Shown: positions 18,210 to 27,402 of the stretch, piece after piece
Position numbering within the stretch: position 1 is the first letter of the stretch
How the letters are laid out: every line of letters begins with the position of its first letter
Source of the DNA: Haladaptatus sp. DJG-WS-42
GTDB taxonomy: Archaea > Halobacteriota > Halobacteria > Halobacteriales > Halococcaceae
DNA: 64,000 nt
Assembly: GCF_037198285.1 (NCBI RefSeq)
Contig: NZ_CP147243.1
Span: forward strand, 1,488,001-1,552,000
Reading direction: 5' to 3'
Notes under the pieces: generated by a model
The model's database searches: none
Told to the model about the DNA's origin: nothing
The model's input: only the letters and a program-made list of their open reading frames with translations
Translations under genes and position numbers: made by a program

Positions 18210-19271
18210 TCAAAACTCGTTGACGACCGGGATGCCGACCGACTCGTAGTCAGAAAGGGCCGCGAGTTTCTCGGGGACGGCATCGAGCGAAACCGTCTCC
18301 GAGACGATTTTCCCGGGGTCTACGCTCCCGTTTGCAATCATGCGAAAGATTTCGTCGTAGCGGTTTGGCTGCATCCCAAACGCGCCGTAGAGCTCTTTTT
18401 CGCCCATCGCAATGGCGTCTATCGGGAGCGAAATTTCGCCGCGTTCGTCGCTCGTCGTCAGCCCTATTTGGAGGTGCTGGCCGCCTTTTACGAGGCAGTT
18501 CACGGAGTTCTGGCAGGTTTCTTCGATGCCGAGCGCATCGACCGAGACGTTCGCACCGCCGCCCGTAACTCGCTTGATTTCGCGCGTGACCGAGTCGACG
18601 TCGGCGACGTTCACCGTCTCGTGGGCGCCCAACTCGCGGGCTTTGTCGAGTTTGTCGTCGCCGATGTCGACGGCCACGACGGTCGCCCCGAGGGCGGCGG
18701 CGATGTGCACTGCAGAGAGGCCAACGCCGCCACAACCGTGGACGGCGACCCAATCGCCCGCAGTCACCGACACGCGGTGGGCAAGTCCGTGGAAGGCGGT
18801 GGCGAACCGACAGCCGAGCGCCGCGACCGCCACTGGGTCGACGTCGTCTGGCAGGCGGACGGCGTTGTGGTCTGCGTCGGGGAGCGCGAACTGCCCAGCG
18901 AACGCGCCTTGGGCCATCCCCACGAAGCCGAGCGGGACGATGTTCTCACAGATGTTCGCCCGACCCGCCCGACAGTGTGGGCACGTTCCGTCAGAGAGGT
19001 TGAACGGCGTGGTCACGCGGTCGCCTTCCTCGAAGCGCGTCACGTCCGCACCGACTTCGCGGACGATACCGACGGGTTCGTGGCCGAAAATCTGGCCGGG
19101 TTGTGGCTTGACGCCCACCCAGTCCCAGTCGCCCTGCCACGCGTGCCAGTCCGAGCGACAGATGCCACAGGCTTCCGTTTCGACGACGATGCCGTGTGGC
19201 GGGCATTCTGGCTCCGGCACGTCTTCTATGGTGAGCGGTTCTCCCGCACCCTGAAACACTACTGCGCGCAT
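18210..19271 (-). CDS. Zinc-dependent alcohol dehydrogenase (MDR family)
   Basis: 353 aa. NAD(P)-dependent medium-chain dehydrogenase oxidising alcohols or reducing aldehydes. The catalytic zinc site is [13 protein letters not shown] with GHEPVG; the structural-zinc loop is [15 protein letters not shown], where the first of the four usual cysteines is Asp. The Rossmann motif is [17 protein letters not shown] (about residue 170). ATG 19271 begins [18 protein letters not shown]; upstream codons of the same frame run into the divergent aIF1A gene. The substrate cannot be told. Confidence 0.85.
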   Translation of the reverse strand: MRAVVFQGAGEPLTIEDVPEPECPPHGIVVETEACGICRSDWHAWQGDWDWVGVKPQPGQIFGHEPVGIVREVGADVTRFEEGDRVTTPFNLSDGTCPHCRAGRANICENIVPLGFVGMAQGAFAGQFALPDADHNAVRLPDDVDPVAVAALGCRFATAFHGLAHRVSVTAGDWVAVHGCGGVGLSAVHIAAALGATVVAVDIGDDKLDKARELGAHETVNVADVDSVTREIKRVTGGGANVSVDALGIEETCQNSVNCLVKGGQHLQIGLTTSDERGEISLPIDAIAMGEKELYGAFGMQPNRYDEIFRMIANGSVDPGKIVSETVSLDAVPEKLAALSDYESVGIPVVNEF

Positions 19272-19382
19272 TGGTACCAGTTGTCGAAACGCGCGGTTAA
19301 GTGTGCGGGAGACGGCAGGGAACGGTGTCGTGGGTCGGTCGAGGTTGCAAATCTTAAATGCCCTCCCGATAAACAGGCCCCC

Positions 19383-19679
19383 ATGAGCGAGAACGAGAGC
19401 AATGAGGGCAGGAAGAACCTGCGGATGCCTGATGACGGTGAGGTGTTCGCGGTCGTCACAAACATGCTCGGCGCGAACCGCGTCAAGGTGCAGTGCATGG
19501 ACGGGGTCGAACGCACTGCCCGCATTCCCGGGCGAATGCGAAAGCGCGTCTGGATTCGCGAAGACGACGTGGTCATCATCGAACCGTGGGACTGGCAAGA
19601 CGAGAAGGCGGACATCGTCTGGCGGTTCAAAAAGCAGGAAGCAGACCAGCTGCGCCGCGAAGGTCACATCACCGCGTGA
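19383..19679 (+). CDS. eif1a: Translation initiation factor aIF1A
   Basis: 98 aa. An OB-fold (S1-like) factor that occupies the ribosomal A site and stabilises initiator tRNA binding. The core [18 protein letters not shown] and [17 protein letters not shown] is unmistakable. ATG 19383 is right, as TTAAAT lies about 27 nt upstream. It is followed by rio1, an order common in archaea. Confidence 0.95.
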   Translation: MSENESNEGRKNLRMPDDGEVFAVVTNMLGANRVKVQCMDGVERTARIPGRMRKRVWIREDDVVIIEPWDWQDEKADIVWRFKKQEADQLRREGHITA

Positions 19680-19721
19680 AGTGCCACCGCTTTTAGGCGT
19701 AGACACCTTACTCACCGGTAG

Positions 19722-20564
19722 ATGAGCGATGACTCAGGTCTCGTAGACACCGAGATGGCCGACCCCGACGAATGGGAGGAAATCGACGTTCCAGACAGCG
19801 AGGCCGACCGCATCGCAAAGAGCCACGACCGCGACTTCGAGGAGTTCGCGATTCGAATCAAGGACTCAGAGCAGTTCAAAGTCGAGGCGTCGGTGTTCGA
19901 CGACGCGACGCTCGCGGCGCTCTACAAACTCGTTCAAGACGGCCACATCGACGCCTTTGGTGGGCCAATTTCGACCGGCAAAGAGGCGAACGTCTACCTC
20001 GCAGACGGCCCCGACGGCGAAGTCGCCGTGAAAGTGTACCTCATCAACACGAGCAACTTCCGCCAGATGCGCGACTACCTGGAGGGCGACCCGCGCTTTG
20101 AGGGGATTGGCAACCGCAAGCGACAAGTCGTGATGGCGTGGGTGAAAAAGGAGTTCGCGAACCTCAAGCGCGCCAAAAAGGCGGGCGTTCGCGTGCCGAA
20201 CCCGATTGCCACCGAGCGAAACGTCCTCGTCATGGAGTACATGGGACAGGGCGACGACCGCGCTCGCCGCCTCGGCGAGGTGCATATCGAGAATCCCGTG
20301 ACCGCGTTCGAAGTCGTCCGCGAGTATATGCGCCGCCTCTACGACGCGGGCCTTGTCCACGGCGACCTCTCTGAGTACAACATCATCGTCCACGAGGGCG
20401 AACTCACGGTCATCGACCTCGGCCAAGCCGTCACCGTCCACCACCCGAACTCTCGTGACTTCCTTACCCGCGACTGTCGCAACATTGCGAACTTTTTTGC
20501 CCGACAGGGCGTCGATACCAACCCAGATTCGCTGCTCGCTCACGTCACCGAACAGGACGACTGA
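19722..20564 (+). CDS. rio1: RIO1-type serine protein kinase
   Basis: 280 aa. An atypical kinase/ATPase acting in small-subunit ribosome maturation. The nucleotide loop is STGKEANVYLAD (about residue 86), the catalytic loop VHGDLSEYNI (about 208) and the metal loop VIDLGQAV (about 227). An acidic N-terminal extension precedes the domain. The TATA-like CTTTTAG at about 19690 fits leaderless expression. It lies 42 nt after aIF1A. Confidence 0.95.
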   Translation: MSDDSGLVDTEMADPDEWEEIDVPDSEADRIAKSHDRDFEEFAIRIKDSEQFKVEASVFDDATLAALYKLVQDGHIDAFGGPISTGKEANVYLADGPDGEVAVKVYLINTSNFRQMRDYLEGDPRFEGIGNRKRQVVMAWVKKEFANLKRAKKAGVRVPNPIATERNVLVMEYMGQGDDRARRLGEVHIENPVTAFEVVREYMRRLYDAGLVHGDLSEYNIIVHEGELTVIDLGQAVTVHHPNSRDFLTRDCRNIANFFARQGVDTNPDSLLAHVTEQDD

Positions 20565-20605
20565 CTCAGCGAAACGCAGTTATCGGAGAGTGACGTTTCA
20601 CCGTC

Positions 20606-21466
20606 ATGAACGAATCTGTGGGGGACGTCCGCCCTGACGAGGCGTTCGCGCTGCTCGGCAACGAGACGCGGGTCGCCATCCTCCGTGCACTCGCAGACAC
20701 ACAGGATGCGCCGCTGTCGTTTTCCGACCTTCGTGAACGGGTGGGCATGCGCGATAGCGGCCAGTTCAACTATCACTTGGGAAAGCTCACGGGCGTGTTC
20801 ATCGACAAAGTCGAAGATGGCTACCGCCTGCGCTACGCCGGGGCGCACGTCGTCGGCGCGATTCTCGCCGGTGCGTACGAACACGCAGCGACGGTCGGGC
20901 CGTTCACGCTCCCCGACCCGTGTCCAGAGTGTGGCGGCGCGCTCGAATTCACCTACGAGAACGAACGCGCGTCGGTCGTCTGCGCGGCGTGCGAGCGAAC
21001 CAGCCTTGACGGTGCCGTCCCGCCGGGCGTGTTTGATGGCTACGACCGCGACGAGTACCCGCTCGTGTTCGACCGCTGGCTCCGCTCGAAAGCCCGCGGC
21101 GCAGTCGATGGCTTCTGCGTCTCGTGTGAGGGCAGAACCACGTCCGAAGTCCTGCTCGACGCTGATACGTGGGGAACCGACGACCGGATGGTGAAATTCG
21201 GCTGCAAGCGGTGTGACGAAGCGGTGTACATGACGATACCAGAGGCGCTCATGTTCGACCCCGCCGTGATTGCGTTCCACCACGACCACGGCGTGTCGTC
21301 CACCGCCGAACCGACGTGGCGACTCCAATGGCTGAAAGACACGACCGTCGAAACCGTCTCGACCGACCCGCTCAGAATACGGGCCACGGGCGCGGTTGGC
21401 GACGGCACGCTCACCGTCACTGTCAACGACTCGCTTTCGGTCGTCGAAACTGAAACTGCACCGTAA
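20606..21466 (+). CDS. ArsR-like winged-helix regulator with zinc-ribbon C-terminus
   Basis: 286 aa. Residues 8-75 form a winged helix (DEAFALLGNETRVAILRAL, then QFNYHLGKL). The rest has CPECGG...CAAC (about 110-132), CVSC (about 172) and CKRCDEA (about 200), two candidate zinc ribbons, and a C-terminal beta-rich part. This architecture is common in haloarchaeal regulators without a known ligand. It lies between rio1 and an MFS gene whose promoter carries two dyads, so it may control that transporter; this is inference. Confidence 0.75.
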   Translation: MNESVGDVRPDEAFALLGNETRVAILRALADTQDAPLSFSDLRERVGMRDSGQFNYHLGKLTGVFIDKVEDGYRLRYAGAHVVGAILAGAYEHAATVGPFTLPDPCPECGGALEFTYENERASVVCAACERTSLDGAVPPGVFDGYDRDEYPLVFDRWLRSKARGAVDGFCVSCEGRTTSEVLLDADTWGTDDRMVKFGCKRCDEAVYMTIPEALMFDPAVIAFHHDHGVSSTAEPTWRLQWLKDTTVETVSTDPLRIRATGAVGDGTLTVTVNDSLSVVETETAP

Positions 21467-21480
21467 TTCCAACTCGTTTA

Positions 21481-21496
21481 CAGAATGACGCTTCTG
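21481..21496. promoter_or_regulatory. Dyad CAGAA-N6-TTCTG, copy 1
   Basis: Perfect 5-bp arms with a 6-nt spacer, 15 nt after the ArsR-like gene's stop. The same 16-bp pattern recurs 28 bp downstream, and both right arms continue as TTCTGCAAT. Candidate operator for the adjacent regulator. Confidence 0.5.
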
Positions 21497-21508
21497 CAAT
21501 GGACGCGA

Positions 21509-21524
21509 CAGAAATGACATTCTG
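21509..21524. promoter_or_regulatory. Dyad CAGAA-N6-TTCTG, copy 2, beside MFS promoter
   Basis: Second copy of the dyad, ending just before the TATA-like CATTTATC (21529-21536), which lies about 27 nt before the MFS ATG. Binding here would overlap the BRE/TFB region and could repress transcription. Confidence 0.5.
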
Positions 21525-21560
21525 CAATCATTTATCCTCGCTTTCTGCGTCACTGCAGCC

Positions 21561-22799
21561 ATGCACTCGCTCTCTCGCAATGGGCCGTTTGTCCGGCTCA
21601 TGGCCGGGCGGCTCATCACGAACGCGGGCGACAGCCTCTACTACATCGCGGCGATGTGGCTCGTCTACTCGCTCACGGGGGCGTCGTTTTACACCGGCCT
21701 CGCGGGCTTTCTCACCCTGTTGCCGGGGGCGTTTCAGTTTCTTGCCGGGCCGCTCGTAGACCGGCTTTCGATTCGCCGCGTGCTCGTCACGACGCAGATC
21801 GTCCAAGGCGTGTTGGTGCTCGCCATCCCACTCGCCCACTACACGGGTCACCTCACGGTCTGGTTCGTCCTCGTGGTGATGCCCGTTCTTTCGGCGCTCA
21901 ACCAGGTGGTGTACCCCGCCCAAATCGTTGCGCTGCCCCGGCTCGTCTCAAACGACGAACTGGTGGCGGCGAACTCGGCGTTCTCGTTTGCCTATCAGGG
22001 CGTGGACTTCGTGTTCAACGCCGTTGGCGGCCTCATCGTCGCCTTCTTCGGCGCGGTTGCCCTGTTTCTCGCAGATTCGGTGACGTTCGCGGCCGCAGCG
22101 TTACTCTTTTTCTCCGTTCGCGTGCCACCTGCGGAGGATACGACCGAGACGACGGGGTCGCCGGTGCAGAACTATCTGACTGACCTGCGCGAGGGCATTG
22201 CCGCGCTTCGCAACTCGCCGCTGTTCAAGCTCATCGTCGGCGCGGTCGTGGCGAACTTCGCCTTCGGCGGGGCGTTTGCGGTGTTCCCGGCGTACGCAGA
22301 CACGCTCGGTGATTCTGCGGCCTACGGCTTCCTGCTCGCCGCGCTCTCTGGAGGGATGCTCGTCGGCGCGCTCGCGGCGTCGTCGGTTGACCACTTCCCG
22401 ATTGGGAGATTGTTGGTGGTGAGCTACGCCGTCTCCGGCGCGCTCTGGGTGGTGGCGATTCTCGCACCGTCGCTTTCGACGACTGTTGCGCTCATCGCGG
22501 TTGCCTCCGTGCCAATCGGTGCGACGAACGTGCTCATCATGACGCTCGTCCAGACGGGGATGCCAGAGCGCCTCGTCGGCCGGGTTACGTCGGTGCTCAC
22601 AAGCATGGCCACGGTGGCGACACCGCTTGGCGCGCTCCTTGGCGGGGCCGCCGCAGATGTGTACGGTACCCAGCCGGTCATGCTCGCCACGGGGGCGTCG
22701 TTTCTGTTCGTTGCGTTCTACGTGACCGCTCTCCCGACGCTCCGACGACTGGGACCGGTTGCGGACGTGGAGTTCGGCGTCGTGGCTGGCGCTGAGTAA
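21561..22799 (+). CDS. MFS exporter (MFS_3/EntS-like drug efflux type)
   Basis: 412 aa with 12 predicted helices. FVRLMAGRLITNAGDSLYYIA and LVDRLSIRRVLV match the MFS_3 group, which includes enterobactin and macrolide exporters. The preceding ArsR-like regulator and the dyad pair suggest inducible efflux. The substrate is unknown. The leaderless promoter is at 21529-21536. Confidence 0.78.
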   Translation: MHSLSRNGPFVRLMAGRLITNAGDSLYYIAAMWLVYSLTGASFYTGLAGFLTLLPGAFQFLAGPLVDRLSIRRVLVTTQIVQGVLVLAIPLAHYTGHLTVWFVLVVMPVLSALNQVVYPAQIVALPRLVSNDELVAANSAFSFAYQGVDFVFNAVGGLIVAFFGAVALFLADSVTFAAAALLFFSVRVPPAEDTTETTGSPVQNYLTDLREGIAALRNSPLFKLIVGAVVANFAFGGAFAVFPAYADTLGDSAAYGFLLAALSGGMLVGALAASSVDHFPIGRLLVVSYAVSGALWVVAILAPSLSTTVALIAVASVPIGATNVLIMTLVQTGMPERLVGRVTSVLTSMATVATPLGALLGGAAADVYGTQPVMLATGASFLFVAFYVTALPTLRRLGPVADVEFGVVAGAE

Positions 22800-22852
22800 G
22801 CCGTTCGGCCGTGTGCGAAGGCTTAAAACTGCGTGAGAAAGTAGACTGGTCC

Positions 22853-23401
22853 ATGCAACACGTAAAGATTCCGCAAGACCGCATTGGCGTCCTTATCGGC
22901 GAAGGCGGTGCGACGATGCGTGAAATCGAAAAGCGTGCAGAGGTACGCCTCGACATCGATTCGGAGTCCGGGTCCGTGAAAGTCGAGTCGGTTGGCGACC
23001 CCATCACCGGCCTCACAGGCCCCGATGTGGTGCGCGCCATCGGCCGCGGGTTTTCCCCGGACGCGGCGCTCTCCCTGCTCGACGACGACATGATGATGTT
23101 CGACCTCATCGACATCGACGCTCACAGCCGCAACAAAAACGACATGAAACGCCAGAAGGGTCGCCTCATCGGTGAAGGCGGCCGCACCCGGCAACTGATG
23201 TCCGAGCTTTCCGGTGCGGCAGTCACCATCTACGGCTCGACCCTCGGTATCATCGGCACGCCAAAGCAGGTCGAAGTCGCCCGCAGAGCCGCGGAAATGC
23301 TCCTAGACGGCGCACCCCACGGCACCGTCTACTCCTACTTAGAACGCGCCCACAACGAGCTCAAAACCGAGGGGATGGAGTTCCACCGCTTCTCCGGCTA
23401 A
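22853..23401 (+). CDS. KH-domain RNA-binding protein (Dim2/Pno1-like)
   Basis: 182 aa with two KH modules: IPQDRIGVLIGEGGATMREIE (residues about 5-70) and KGRLIGEGGRTRQLM (about 95-165). Archaeal homologue of Pno1/Dim2, which binds the 3' end of small-subunit rRNA and works with RIO kinases and aIF1A-linked factors. ATG 22853 starts MQHVKIPQDR, with CTTAAAAC about 27-30 nt upstream. In this window it is separated from rio1 by the regulator/MFS pair. Confidence 0.9.
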   Translation: MQHVKIPQDRIGVLIGEGGATMREIEKRAEVRLDIDSESGSVKVESVGDPITGLTGPDVVRAIGRGFSPDAALSLLDDDMMMFDLIDIDAHSRNKNDMKRQKGRLIGEGGRTRQLMSELSGAAVTIYGSTLGIIGTPKQVEVARRAAEMLLDGAPHGTVYSYLERAHNELKTEGMEFHRFSG

Positions 23402-23491
23402 CAGTATATAAACTATCATTTGTTAGTCGTTCTCACACCGATGCACGGGGCCTCTGTGCTACACTTTCTCAATCACCTGGCAACAGCTTTT

Positions 23492-23505
23492 TATAGAATC
23501 GCATT
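23492..23505 (+). promoter_or_regulatory. Promoter element TATAGAATCGCATT of first thermosome gene
   Basis: The 14-mer starts 31 nt upstream of the ATG at 23523. An identical 14-mer starts 31 nt upstream of the second thermosome gene's ATG (56077). Its first part is the TATA box; the invariant GAATCGCATT downstream exceeds what basal TBP/TFB recognition needs. Confidence 0.65.
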
Positions 23506-23522
23506 CAATCTGGTAACTGATT

Positions 23523-25199
23523 ATGGCTCAGCGAATGGGCAACCAGCCCCTCATTGTACTTTCAGAGGATAGCCAGCGCACATCCGGTCGCGATGCGCAG
23601 TCGATGAACATCACCGCCGGGAAGGCGGTCGCCGAGGCGGTACGCACCACCCTTGGCCCGAAAGGGATGGACAAGATGCTCGTCGACTCGATGGGGTCGG
23701 TCGTCGTCACGAACGACGGTGTGACCATCCTCAAAGAGATGGACATCGAGCACCCGGCAGCGAACATGATTGTCGAAGTCGCCCAGACGCAAGAAGACGA
23801 AGTCGGTGACGGCACGACCACCGCCGTCGTCATCACGGGCGGCCTGCTCCAGCAGGCAGAAGACCTCTTAGAACAGGACATCCACGCGACCACCCTCGCA
23901 CAGGGGTACCGTCAGGCCGCGTCGAAGTCCAAGGAAATCTTAGAGAACATCGCAATCGACGTCTCCGAAGACGACGAGGAGATTCTCAACCAGATTGCCG
24001 CAACCGCAATGACCGGCAAGGGCGCAGAGAGCGCGAAGGACACGCTCTCCTCGCTCGTTGTTGACGCCGTTCGCGCCGTCGCAGACGATGACGGCATCGA
24101 CACGGACAACATCAAAGTCGAGAAGGTCATCGGCGGCTCCATCGACGAATCCGAACTCGTCGAAGGCGTCATCATCTCGAAGACCCGCGTCCACGACAAC
24201 ATGCCGTACGCCGTCGAAGACGCGAACGTCGCCGTCCTCGACCAGGCACTCGAAATCAAGGAGACGGAAATCGACGCCGAAGTCAACGTCACCGACCCAG
24301 CCCAGCTCCAGCAGTTCCTCGACCAAGAGGAAGCCCAGCTGAAGGAGATGGTCGACAAGCTCAAAGCCGTCGGCGCTGACGTCGTCTTCTGCCAGAAGGG
24401 CATCGACGACATGGCCCAGCACTACCTCGCGAAGGAAGGCATCCTCGCCGCCCGTCGCGTCAAGAAGTCCGACATCAAACGCCTCGCCCGCGCGACGGGC
24501 GCACGCGTGGTCTCGAACCTTGACGACATCGAAGAAGCAGACCTCGGCTTCGCTGGCTCCGTCGCAGAGCGCGACGTTGGCGGCAAAGACCGTATCTTCG
24601 TCGAGGACGTCAAAGAAGCGAAGTCCGTCACGATGATTCTCCGCGGCGGCACCGAGCACGTCGTCGACGAAGTCGAGCGCGCAATCGAGGACTCCCTCGG
24701 CGTCGTTCGCGTCACGCTCGAAGACGGCAAAGTCCTGCCCGGCGGCGCAGCTCCGGAGACGGAACTCGCCCTCGGTCTTCGCGACTACGCCGACTCCGTT
24801 GGCGGCCGCGAGCAGCTCGCCGTCGAAGCGTTCGCAGACGCCATCGACGTGATTCCACGCACCCTCGCAGAGAACGCTGGCCTCGACCCAATCGACAGCC
24901 TCGTCAACCTTCGCTCGAAGCACGACGCAGGCGAGCAGACGACGGGTCTCGACGCCTACACCGGCGACATCATCGACATGGAAGCCGAAGGCGTTGTGGA
25001 GCCACTCCGCGTCAAAACCCAAGCTATCGAATCCGCAACCGAAGCCGCTGTCATGATCCTCCGCATCGACGACGTCATCGCGGCTGGCGACCTCTCCGGT
25101 GGTCAGGTCACCGACGACGACGATGACATGGACATGCCACCGGGTGGCGGCGGCATGGGTGGCATGGGCGGTATGGGCGGCATGGGCGGGGCGATGTAA
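23523..25199 (+). CDS. thsA: Thermosome subunit (group II chaperonin), first paralogue
   Basis: 558 aa. ATP-dependent chaperonin subunit forming a double ring. Equatorial motifs [14 protein letters not shown] and the ATP-binding [12 protein letters not shown] (about residues 95-106) are intact; the apical domain is in the middle and [11 protein letters not shown] near 410. The C-terminus is acidic and ends in a Gly-Gly-Met repeat tail, typical of haloarchaeal thermosomes. It shares a promoter element with the paralogue at 56077. A T9 run at 25270-25278 is a likely terminator. Confidence 0.96.
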   Translation: MAQRMGNQPLIVLSEDSQRTSGRDAQSMNITAGKAVAEAVRTTLGPKGMDKMLVDSMGSVVVTNDGVTILKEMDIEHPAANMIVEVAQTQEDEVGDGTTTAVVITGGLLQQAEDLLEQDIHATTLAQGYRQAASKSKEILENIAIDVSEDDEEILNQIAATAMTGKGAESAKDTLSSLVVDAVRAVADDDGIDTDNIKVEKVIGGSIDESELVEGVIISKTRVHDNMPYAVEDANVAVLDQALEIKETEIDAEVNVTDPAQLQQFLDQEEAQLKEMVDKLKAVGADVVFCQKGIDDMAQHYLAKEGILAARRVKKSDIKRLARATGARVVSNLDDIEEADLGFAGSVAERDVGGKDRIFVEDVKEAKSVTMILRGGTEHVVDEVERAIEDSLGVVRVTLEDGKVLPGGAAPETELALGLRDYADSVGGREQLAVEAFADAIDVIPRTLAENAGLDPIDSLVNLRSKHDAGEQTTGLDAYTGDIIDMEAEGVVEPLRVKTQAIESATEAAVMILRIDDVIAAGDLSGGQVTDDDDDMDMPPGGGGMGGMGGMGGMGGAM

Positions 25200-25269
25200 G
25201 CTCCCCTCAACGGAACACCATACACCCACACCAACCCGCGTCCAGTATCGCAGCGAAAACCGACGCCGA

Positions 25270-25299
25270 TTTTTTTTTGTAACGCTCACCCCGTGAGCG
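25270..25299 (+). terminator. T-run terminator of thermosome gene followed by small hairpin
   Basis: A run of nine T (25270-25278), about 70 nt after the stop, is the usual archaeal termination signal. It is followed by the perfect hairpin CGCTCAC-CCC-GTGAGCG at 25283-25299. Confidence 0.6.
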
Positions 25300-25342
25300 A
25301 TGGGTTTTCCGTAGCCTACCGGCGTTTTTGCGTATTTATAGA

Positions 25343-25363
25343 AACACCGTCTCTCGCGGTGTT
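25343..25363. terminator. Hairpin AACACCG-N7-CGGTGTT followed by T-rich tract
   Basis: Perfect 7-bp stem with a 7-nt loop, followed on the plus strand by CTTTTC, between the convergent thermosome and lrp genes. Possibly a back-up terminator; its function is unproved. Confidence 0.4.
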
Positions 25364-25426
25364 CTTTTCTGGCTCTGTGAAAAAACGCGACGCGAAATCA
25401 CCGTGCCCGATGCCCGGCTTCCGCGA

Positions 25427-25885
25427 TTATTCTTCGATTTCTAAGTCGAACTGCTCGTGCTCTGCAGCGGCGTTGAGGACGACGCTCGTGTTCGATTCTT
25501 TGATTTCGGGTTCGACGAGCAGCGCCTTGATCTGCTTGTTCATGTCGTCTGTGTCCTTGAACTTGCCAATCGCGATGATGTCGTGGTCGCCAGTGACTTC
25601 GTAGACAGAGACCATCTGGCGGTGGGTGCGGAGCTGCTCTGTAATCTCGGGAAGCGCGGAGCCTTCGACCTTGAGTTGGATGACCGCGGTGACGCCGTAG
25701 CCGAGTTTGTCGTAGCTGACTTTCGGCGTGTAGCCGGTGATGACGCCTTCTTCTTCTAAGTTCTTCAGGTGGTTCGAGACGGTCGTGACCGACACGTCGA
25801 GTTCGTCTGCGAGGCTGCGAAGACTGGCGCGGCCGTCTTCAAGCAATGCATTGATGAGTTTGCTGTCGAGGTTTTCATACGTCAT
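25427..25885 (-). CDS. lrp: Lrp/AsnC-family transcriptional regulator
   Basis: 152 aa from ATG 25885 (160 aa if ATG 25909 is used). The N-terminal winged helix is [29 protein letters not shown]; the C-terminal RAM/ACT-like ligand domain begins at about residue 60 ([10 protein letters not shown]) with [13 protein letters not shown]. It is divergent from glnA, an arrangement I recall from other haloarchaea, so it likely senses an amino acid and controls glutamine synthesis. Dyads in the shared intergenic region are candidate sites. Confidence 0.88.
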   Translation of the reverse strand: MTYENLDSKLINALLEDGRASLRSLADELDVSVTTVSNHLKNLEEEGVITGYTPKVSYDKLGYGVTAVIQLKVEGSALPEITEQLRTHRQMVSVYEVTGDHDIIAIGKFKDTDDMNKQIKALLVEPEIKESNTSVVLNAAAEHEQFDLEIEE

Positions 25886-25915
25886 ATTTGCTACTCTGTC
25901 TCCTGCCATTAGAAT

Positions 25916-25943
25916 TTTACGAATATCCAATTTTCGACGTAAA
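25916..25943. promoter_or_regulatory. Dyad TTTACG-N16-CGTAAA between lrp and glnA
   Basis: Inverted repeat in the AT-rich divergent region, just upstream of both possible lrp starts. Candidate Lrp binding site, perhaps autoregulatory. Confidence 0.4.
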
Positions 25944-25961
25944 TCAAAGACTTGCACCGAC

Positions 25962-25977
25962 CATTAGTGTTTTAATG
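25962..25977 (+). promoter_or_regulatory. glnA promoter region with dyad CATTA-N6-TAATG
   Basis: TTTTAAT (about 25970-25976) is a likely glnA TATA element, 34-40 nt before ATG 26010. It is embedded in a short inverted repeat, so a bound regulator could occlude it. Confidence 0.4.
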
Positions 25978-26009
25978 ATTGAGGTAGTCCGAAGGCGTGT
26001 AAGAGAAAG

Positions 26010-27383
26010 ATGACAAACGAAAATATTGCCACTGATGGCGGTCTTTCGGCAGAAGCACAGGCGGTTGTGGATAAAATCGAAGAAAACAATGTTGATTTCC
26101 TTCGTCTCCAGTTCACTGACATTCTCGGCACTGTGAAGAACGTCGCTGTCCCCGCCTCGCAGGCGGAGAAGGCATTTACCGAGGGCATCTATTTTGACGG
26201 TTCCTCTATTGAGGGATTCGTACGCATCCAGGAATCGGACATGCGGCTCAAGCCCGACCCCGCAACGTTTGCTATTCTCCCATGGCGCAACACCGAGGAC
26301 AGCGCCTCTGCTCGCCTCATGTGTGACGTCGTCAACACCGGGTCGGACGAACCGTTCAACGGTGACCCACGCTACGTACTCAAACAGGCACTCGCCCGCG
26401 CAGAGGAGATGGGCTACAAGGTAAACGCCGCGCCAGAACCCGAGTTCTTCCTGTTCGAGGAGGACGAAGATGGCCGCGCGACGACCATTACGAACGACGC
26501 TGGCGGCTACTTCGACGTCGCACCGAAAGACCTCGCCTCCGACGTCCGTCGCGACATTATCTACGGCTTAGAGAACATGGGCTTCGAAATCGAAGCCAGC
26601 CACCACGAGGTCGCAGAAGGCCAGCACGAAATCAACTTCGAGTACGACGACGCGCTCACGACCGCAGACAACGTCGCAACCTTCCGCATGGTCGTTCGCG
26701 CCATCGCCGCAGAACACGGCTACCACGCGACGTTCATGCCAAAGCCAATCGCCAAAATCAACGGCTCTGGCATGCACACGCACATCTCGCTGTTCACCGA
26801 AGACGGCGAGAACGCGTTCCACGACGGCGACGACGAGTTCAGCCTCTCTGCCACGGCAAAGCAGTTCCTCGCGGGCGTTCTCGAACACGCCCCGGCGCTC
26901 ACCGCCGTCTGTAACCCGACGGTTAACTCATACAAGCGTCTCGTCCCCGGCTACGAAGCACCCGTCTATGTCGCCTGGTCGGACCGCAACCGCTCTGCGC
27001 TCATCCGCCGGCCGGCCGCCCGCGTGCCGGCCGCCTCGCGTATCGAACTGCGCTCTCCAGACCCTTCGTGCAACCCGTATCTCGCACTCGCCGTCATCAT
27101 CCACGCCGGGCTGAACGGCATCGAGCGCGGACTCGAAGCGCCCGACCCGGTCCGCGAGAACATCTACGAGTTCGACGCCGACAAACGCGCAGAGTACGGC
27201 ATCGACACGCTTCCGGCTAACCTTGGTCAGGCACTCACCGCGCTCAAAGCAGATGAGGACATGCAGGACGCCCTTGGCGAGCACGTCTACGAGAAGTTCG
27301 TCCAAGCGAAAACCCAGGAGTACGACGAGTACCGCATCTCGGTCAGCGAGTGGGAACTCGACCGCTACCTCGAGACGTTCTAA
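26010..27383 (+). CDS. glnA: Glutamine synthetase, type I
   Basis: 457 aa. ATP-dependent ligation of ammonia to glutamate. The beta-grasp N-domain has [14 protein letters not shown] and FDGSSIEGF; the catalytic domain has [38 protein letters not shown], the [19 protein letters not shown] loop and [14 protein letters not shown]. Complete and of normal length. Nitrogen assimilation is probably regulated through the divergent lrp. Confidence 0.97.
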   Translation: MTNENIATDGGLSAEAQAVVDKIEENNVDFLRLQFTDILGTVKNVAVPASQAEKAFTEGIYFDGSSIEGFVRIQESDMRLKPDPATFAILPWRNTEDSASARLMCDVVNTGSDEPFNGDPRYVLKQALARAEEMGYKVNAAPEPEFFLFEEDEDGRATTITNDAGGYFDVAPKDLASDVRRDIIYGLENMGFEIEASHHEVAEGQHEINFEYDDALTTADNVATFRMVVRAIAAEHGYHATFMPKPIAKINGSGMHTHISLFTEDGENAFHDGDDEFSLSATAKQFLAGVLEHAPALTAVCNPTVNSYKRLVPGYEAPVYVAWSDRNRSALIRRPAARVPAASRIELRSPDPSCNPYLALAVIIHAGLNGIERGLEAPDPVRENIYEFDADKRAEYGIDTLPANLGQALTALKADEDMQDALGEHVYEKFVQAKTQEYDEYRISVSEWELDRYLETF

Positions 27384-27402
27384 GGCGACAATTCACCGCT
27401 TT

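Noticed and set aside
19272-19715. N-terminal extension of the alcohol dehydrogenase
   Set aside because: Runs antisense through aIF1A; MDR homology starts at 19271.
23940-25289. 449-aa minus-strand frame over the thermosome gene
   Set aside because: Mirror of a highly biased chaperonin gene; no recognisable family.
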